DNA from: Ulota crispa
Taxonomy: Eukaryota > Streptophyta > Bryopsida > Orthotrichales > Orthotrichaceae
Direction of reading: 5' to 3'
Assembly: GCA_963920765.1 (NCBI GenBank)
Contig: OY987249.1
Span: 16,004,432 to 16,068,431, forward strand
Length of the DNA stretch: 64,000 bases
Below, piece after piece: positions 59,831-64,000 of the stretch (the stretch's first letter is position 1; every line of letters starts with the position of its first letter). The notes beneath the pieces are model-generated. The model worked only from the letters and a program-made list of their open reading frames with translations, had not been told where the DNA came from and ran no database searches. A program made the position numbers and the translations under genes.

Positions 59831-60687
59831 TATGGAAGAACCCAATTATGGTCATGCATTTGTTGTCACTTAGAAGTTCATAGGTTTTTTTTCTTTTACT
59901 ATTATTATTAGAATATAACTTGAGCAAATTAATTTGGGATTTAGGGTGCAATTTTCTTTTTGGGCCTACATATTGTGGTTTTCAAAACAAGAAAGGTCTT
60001 GCTTTACCTATTCCAATTCTAATCAACTATTTGAAAGGGGTGTAGTTTGGTTAGCTCATTAAACCGTATGTTTAAGAGTTTAATTGTATTTTAGTTTTAC
60101 AAGAGTTGTAGTTAGGTCACTATAATCTTCTCCAAGCATGTGCTAGTTGTACATTAGTTGTATTTGAGTCATACATTCAATACATTATTATTATTAATGT
60201 TATTATTATCATTATTATCATAATAATTAACAATTTAAAAACTATATTTAAAGCTCTTTGAAAGCTTTAAAAATAATGTTTCATAAATATATATATATAT
60301 ATAAAAATTTTATCAAGATTTTGATTATTTTTAAAGATAGAAGTCAAACAAAATTAAAAAAGAAATCATTTAAAATAAAAAAAATTAATACATTCAAATA
60401 TTAGAAGTGAAAACTTAAAAATTTGCAAAAAAAATTGTTTTGAATGCTTTACAATAATTTTAGCATGTAAATAGTTCATTTTGATGCAAATTTATGTTTT
60501 AAACACATTGTTGATGTTAAATTTGCCAAAAAAAATATATCATCTAAGTTTTAATAGCAATCACCCCAAAAATCAAGTTGTAGTTTTTGAGTCAGTTTGA
60601 AAACTTCATTGAGATTATGGTTGATAGTTTGTAAGGTGAAGATGCGGCCGCCACCTTTAAGTTTAGGGTTTAGCTCTGTGGACTTGA

Positions 60688-61024
60688 TTTGTTGGCTCTG
60701 TGCTCTTTAGAGAGTTTATTAACTCTGTGCACTTGTCAAGGTTTGTTGGCTCTGCGCTCTTTTTTGGTTCGGTTGCTCCTCACTTTTCTTAGGTTTGCTT
60801 GCTCCACGCTTTTCTTAAGTTTGTTTGCTTTGCACACTTCTCAAAGTTTGTTGGCTTCGTGCACTTGTTAAGGTTTGTTGCTTCTATGCTCTTTGCACGT
60901 TTGTTTGCTTTGCGCATTTGTCAAGGTTTGTTGGCTCCATGCACTTCTTTGGTTTAATTGGCTCTATATTCTTTGCATGTTTGTTTGCTGTGTGCACTTG
61001 TCAATGTTTGTTGGCTTTACGCGC
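60688..61024. repeat. 26-27-bp minisatellite (about 12-13 copies)
   Basis: Units have the form TTTGTTGGCTCTGTGCACTT followed by GTCAAGG, with substitutions. The array creates repetitive Leu/Cys-rich open frames that are not genes. Confidence 0.9.
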
Positions 61025-62835
61025 TACAACATTGTAACTCATTTTTATGTTGTGCTTTCATTGTTTATATGAAATTGCTGAAATTGCAGGCGTGTACAAA
61101 TGATGTTAACTGGGTTTAGAAAGCAGTGTGTGGGATAGTTTGTGAGTGCTAAATGAATAGTGGAATTTGAGGTTTTGAAAACCTTGAATCTTATATCTAA
61201 ATTTTACATAGAGTCTGCACTGAATTGTGACTAAATAGCAACCATGAATCGACTAGGTCGTGATTGCATGGCGACGACTCCTTAACTGCATTGCAACTGA
61301 ATTGTGATTGTATTGCAACTGTAATGAGACTTCATATAGAATGTATAATGACTGTATTGTGACTGTAACATAGCTTGACTACATTGTAATGCTGTTATTT
61401 CTAAATGATGTCTACATTTGTGACTAGTTTCTGACGAGTTTCTAACGAGTTTCTGACTCTAGTTTCTAACTAGTTTGTAACTCTAGTTTGTGACTAAATT
61501 TTGTATGCTTCTGTGAATGGTTGGTGATTGTATTCTATTTGAGGAGTTACTGCATTATGAACCCCAAATCTCATGTGACTGTAAAACGACTATGTCGTCA
61601 CTTCAAGTTTACTTCAACCACTCTATAGTGATTGGGTTGAGACTACTTTATAATAAATAAACCGCCAACATTGGAACTAAAAATGACAACTATGTGGTGA
61701 CTAATATAGAACTACCCGCTACCAATACTAATAAACGGCACTATTTCTACACAACAAGCACTTACCCCAAACCCTAAACGCCCAAAACCAAACAATAGTC
61801 AACTTAAGAACAAGTAAAATATGACTAAGTGACAACTAAAATATGACAAAGTAACAACTAACATATGACTAAATGACAACTAAAATATGACTAAGTGGAA
61901 TGTACAAATGACTAGAAAACGACTAACCAAGCACTACAAAATGAATGTAAGTGCTTGTTGGAGCACCATGGCACCTTAATTCAAAACTAACAAACAACTA
62001 ATATATGACTAATGAAAACTATGGGCTCACTTATCCGTTACTGATACATGACTAAATGAGAATTATGTGACCACTTATCCGTTACTGATACATATGACTA
62101 AATGATAAATGTGTTGTCACTTATCCGTTATTGAATGTGGATTGGCGTTTTGATAACAAATGTGGATTTCATAAAGCAGTTACTGAGATCAGGACACGTT
62201 GTCACATGATAGTTTGATTTTGTCAATGGAAATGTAATGGCACCATTGGGAATTGGGAAAATTTAAATGCCTTCAAGAAAAAAGGGTAGCTGGGTTCAAG
62301 AAAGAGAGAACAATTCTTTCTTCCCAATAAAGACAAAGCCAGCATGACGTAAAAGATGAGATATTGTAATGTCCTAAATGACTGAATGACAAAAACTACT
62401 AAACAACTAAAAAATGACTAAATCGTGACCAAATGAGACCAGTCATAATATAGTCATTCAGCGAAAAATGACTCATTTTTTAATCATTTGTAGCAGTCAT
62501 ATAGGACGCTGTTTTTTACCTGTGTAACTCTCATAAATAAAGAGTAACTCAGGCTCAAGATGGGTGATAAATTGACATGGAATCCTATATGCCCTAAAAT
62601 GAATAAAGCTTCATGGCCATCTAAATTTTGTAAGGAGACAACCACAAGACGTTCCCTTGCCTAATTTTTAGGGTGACCAAATCATTATAAGAAATTAGTT
62701 TTATTTGAGTTTGAAATGGTGTTTTACAAAAAATTTAGCTTAATCAATGGAATAATATTCTACTAAATTATGTTTTATTGCAAAAATTATATATTTATTG
62801 CAAAAACTGAAATTTCATTATAATATAGAAATCTT

Positions 62836-63276
62836 GGGAAATTACAAATAGGGGCATGAAAACGTAAAATATTACGGATAGGGGTGCAGTTTCAAAATAA
62901 TTACAAAAAGGGGCACGATTTCAAAAAAGATGTAATTTTGTGATTTTTTGTAAATTTTTTTGGTTTGGACATTGGTTGATTTACATACATCACACATTAA
63001 TGTTAGCTAACTTCCAAAATTTTTAAAAGTTCCCAAAAATTGCCATCTTCTTTACTAAAATGTATTTATTTAGGCTTGATTTGGAGAGACCTTTAAGTTT
63101 CTTAGAAATTAGCTAACATTCAATATGATTTATCTAAATCAACCAATGTCCAAATCAAAAAAAAATTACAAAAAATTACAATTTTTTTGACATTGTGCCC
63201 CTATTTGTAATTATATTGAAACCGCGCCCTTATCTGTAATATTTTACGGTTTCATGCCCGTATTTGTAATTTCCCC
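62836..63276. mobile_element. Mutator-type MITE (family B, copy 2) with a perfect 10-bp target duplication
   Basis: GGGAAATTACAAATAGGGGC at the left and its inverse at the right. TAGAAATCTT occurs at 62826-62835 and again at 63277-63286, a perfect 10-bp direct repeat, within the 9-11 bp typical of Mutator-like elements. 441 bp, non-coding. Sister copy in nitrate reductase intron 5 (39643-40093). Confidence 0.85.
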
Positions 63277-63286
63277 TAGAAATCTT

Positions 63287-63932
63287 ATTGCTGTAATTAT
63301 TATAATAGACGTGTTTTCAATATTGTGTTTTGCTTCAACTAATCCCATCATAAAAATAAATAAAAATCACTACAAGGAAATAGTCCCAAATTTACATGTC
63401 CTAATTGACAAAACATGACCAAATTGACAAAGTTCCTTTGTTATGAATGATGGAGTAGTCACATGCATAGTATTTTCTATTTTGTATTGTTCACTATGTG
63501 TTTAGGGAATACATTTAAATCATTCTTGTTTGCAAGTTTTGTTCTCTGTATCTTGACATCCTGGTTTTTGAAAGTTTATTAAGAGGTGAGAAAAAAAAGA
63601 GGGCAAGGGGAGAGATAAAGAGAGAGCCCGTTTGTAGTTCTCTTCTTACTAGTGGATATGAGCAATGAATGCCAATTTTGGCTTATAGTCATGGCTCTTG
63701 ACCAAGAGATAATTTTTCTCAACTAGCTTTTAGTCACCTTATAGCAAATTAGACAAGAGTCAAGGTCATGAAAACTTGGACTTGTGCAAACTCAAATTTA
63801 GTAACTTTAGCTAGCGTAAATTTTGTGGGCAAAATTTTGCCTAAAACTTACCTGAGACCCCCTTGGCAAATTTATAACTAGGTGAGAACCGGTCCAAGAG
63901 GGCTTATTTCGCCAGAACCGGTTGTGGCCCGG
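63287..63932. other. Intergenic region and possible promoter
   Basis: A CACTACAAGGAAATAGTCCC end at 63368 with following TGTCCTAATTGAC words marks the left end of a CACTA-type element whose other end I did not find. The last ~100 bases before 63933 become GC-richer and include two ACCGGT words, possibly a promoter/5' UTR. Confidence 0.4.
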
Positions 63933-64000
63933 ATGTTCAGTCGCATCTGTGGCTGCGTGGAGACAAGTCAGATCGCTGTATCCTGCGACGTCAAGGGTTG
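63933..64000 (+). CDS. Possible first exon of a gene cut by the window edge
   Basis: From ATG at 63933 the frame is open to the edge (22 full codons: MFSRICGCVETSQIAVSC then DVKG). GC content rises here relative to the AT-rich flank. The pattern of Cys-Gly-Cys-Val followed by Ser-x-Ile-Ala-Val is faintly like the N-terminus of hypersensitive-induced-reaction (band-7/SPFH) proteins, but 22 residues cannot settle it. Confidence 0.3.
   Translation, partial: MFSRICGCVETSQIAVSCDVKG

Larger units (their letters stand above)
58677..62526. mobile_element. ~3.85-kb non-autonomous CACTA-like element with internal satellites
   Basis: CACTAATACAGGTAAAAAAC then AGCGTC at the left is mirrored by GACGCTGTTTTTTACCTGTG at the right. 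Sub-terminal zones carry many ATGACTA/TAGTCAT words (58730-58810, 61800-62500), as in CACTA elements. The inside holds a tandem ATGACTACATA array (59560-59830) and a 26-27-bp minisatellite (60688-61024). No transposase frame is visible. A clear 3-bp target duplication was not found, so the superfamily is inferred. The 145-bp unit at 46325-46469 has related ends. Confidence 0.65.

Noticed and set aside
60689-61072. Leu/Cys-rich open frames
   Set aside because: They are translations of the 26-27-bp minisatellite.
1-64000. CRISPR arrays, rRNA, tRNA or bacterial operon features
   Set aside because: The genome is a plant nuclear one; I saw no direct-repeat/spacer array and no tRNA cloverleaf I could support by eye. 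A tRNAscan run could overturn the tRNA part.

Overview
The window is nuclear DNA of a land plant. All five complete genes are plant-type, have GT-AG introns, and sit in AT-rich DNA loaded with small non-autonomous DNA transposons. The gene set (a single-type TGA bZIP factor, TIC21, an MTP zinc transporter, a 13-exon SCAMP, a plant nitrate reductase) together with a nitrate reductase that has 7 introns and no recognisable 14-3-3 hinge motif fits a non-seed plant, perhaps a bryophyte. I cannot name the species.

Layout. 1-2.7 kb: AT-rich intergenic with two small inverted-repeat elements. 2.75-7.5 kb (+): TGA bZIP factor, 7 coding exons, 349 aa; its 5' leader carries a ~370-bp tandem duplication that copies a probable 5'-UTR intron acceptor. 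8.57-10.4 kb (+): TIC21/PIC1 chloroplast inner-envelope protein, 3 exons, 296 aa. 10.4-16.3 kb: AT-rich intergenic with a TTAA-flanked element. 16.3-19.7 kb (-): CDF/MTP zinc transporter, 3 exons, 431 aa. 21.8-27.6 kb (-): SCAMP, 13 exons, 301 aa; its 2.2-kb first intron holds a ~265-bp tandem array. 27.6-36.5 kb: intergenic, with a purine-skewed stretch and two abutting ~0.92-kb giant hairpins. 36.5-44.9 kb (-): NADH-type nitrate reductase, 8 exons, 899 aa, with transposon fossils in most introns. 45-64 kb: no complete gene; a dense, partly nested archive of DNA-transposon derivatives (TTAA-type, TA-type arrays, CACTA-type, Mutator-type with a 10-bp target duplication, Emigrant-like), minisatellites and a nearly perfect 223-bp palindrome. 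A possible first exon of another gene runs off the right edge.

There is no operon-like logic. The genes are independent: redox/stress transcription control (TGA), plastid import or iron (TIC21), zinc sequestration (MTP), vesicle traffic (SCAMP) and nitrate assimilation (NIA). The most unusual signals are the duplicated intron in the TGA leader, the hinge of the nitrate reductase, a single retained regulatory cysteine in TGA, and the large RNA-hairpin-capable loci at 33.1-34.9 kb and 49.5-49.8 kb. All exon models were built by eye from reading frame, splice sites and family alignment from memory; no search was run.
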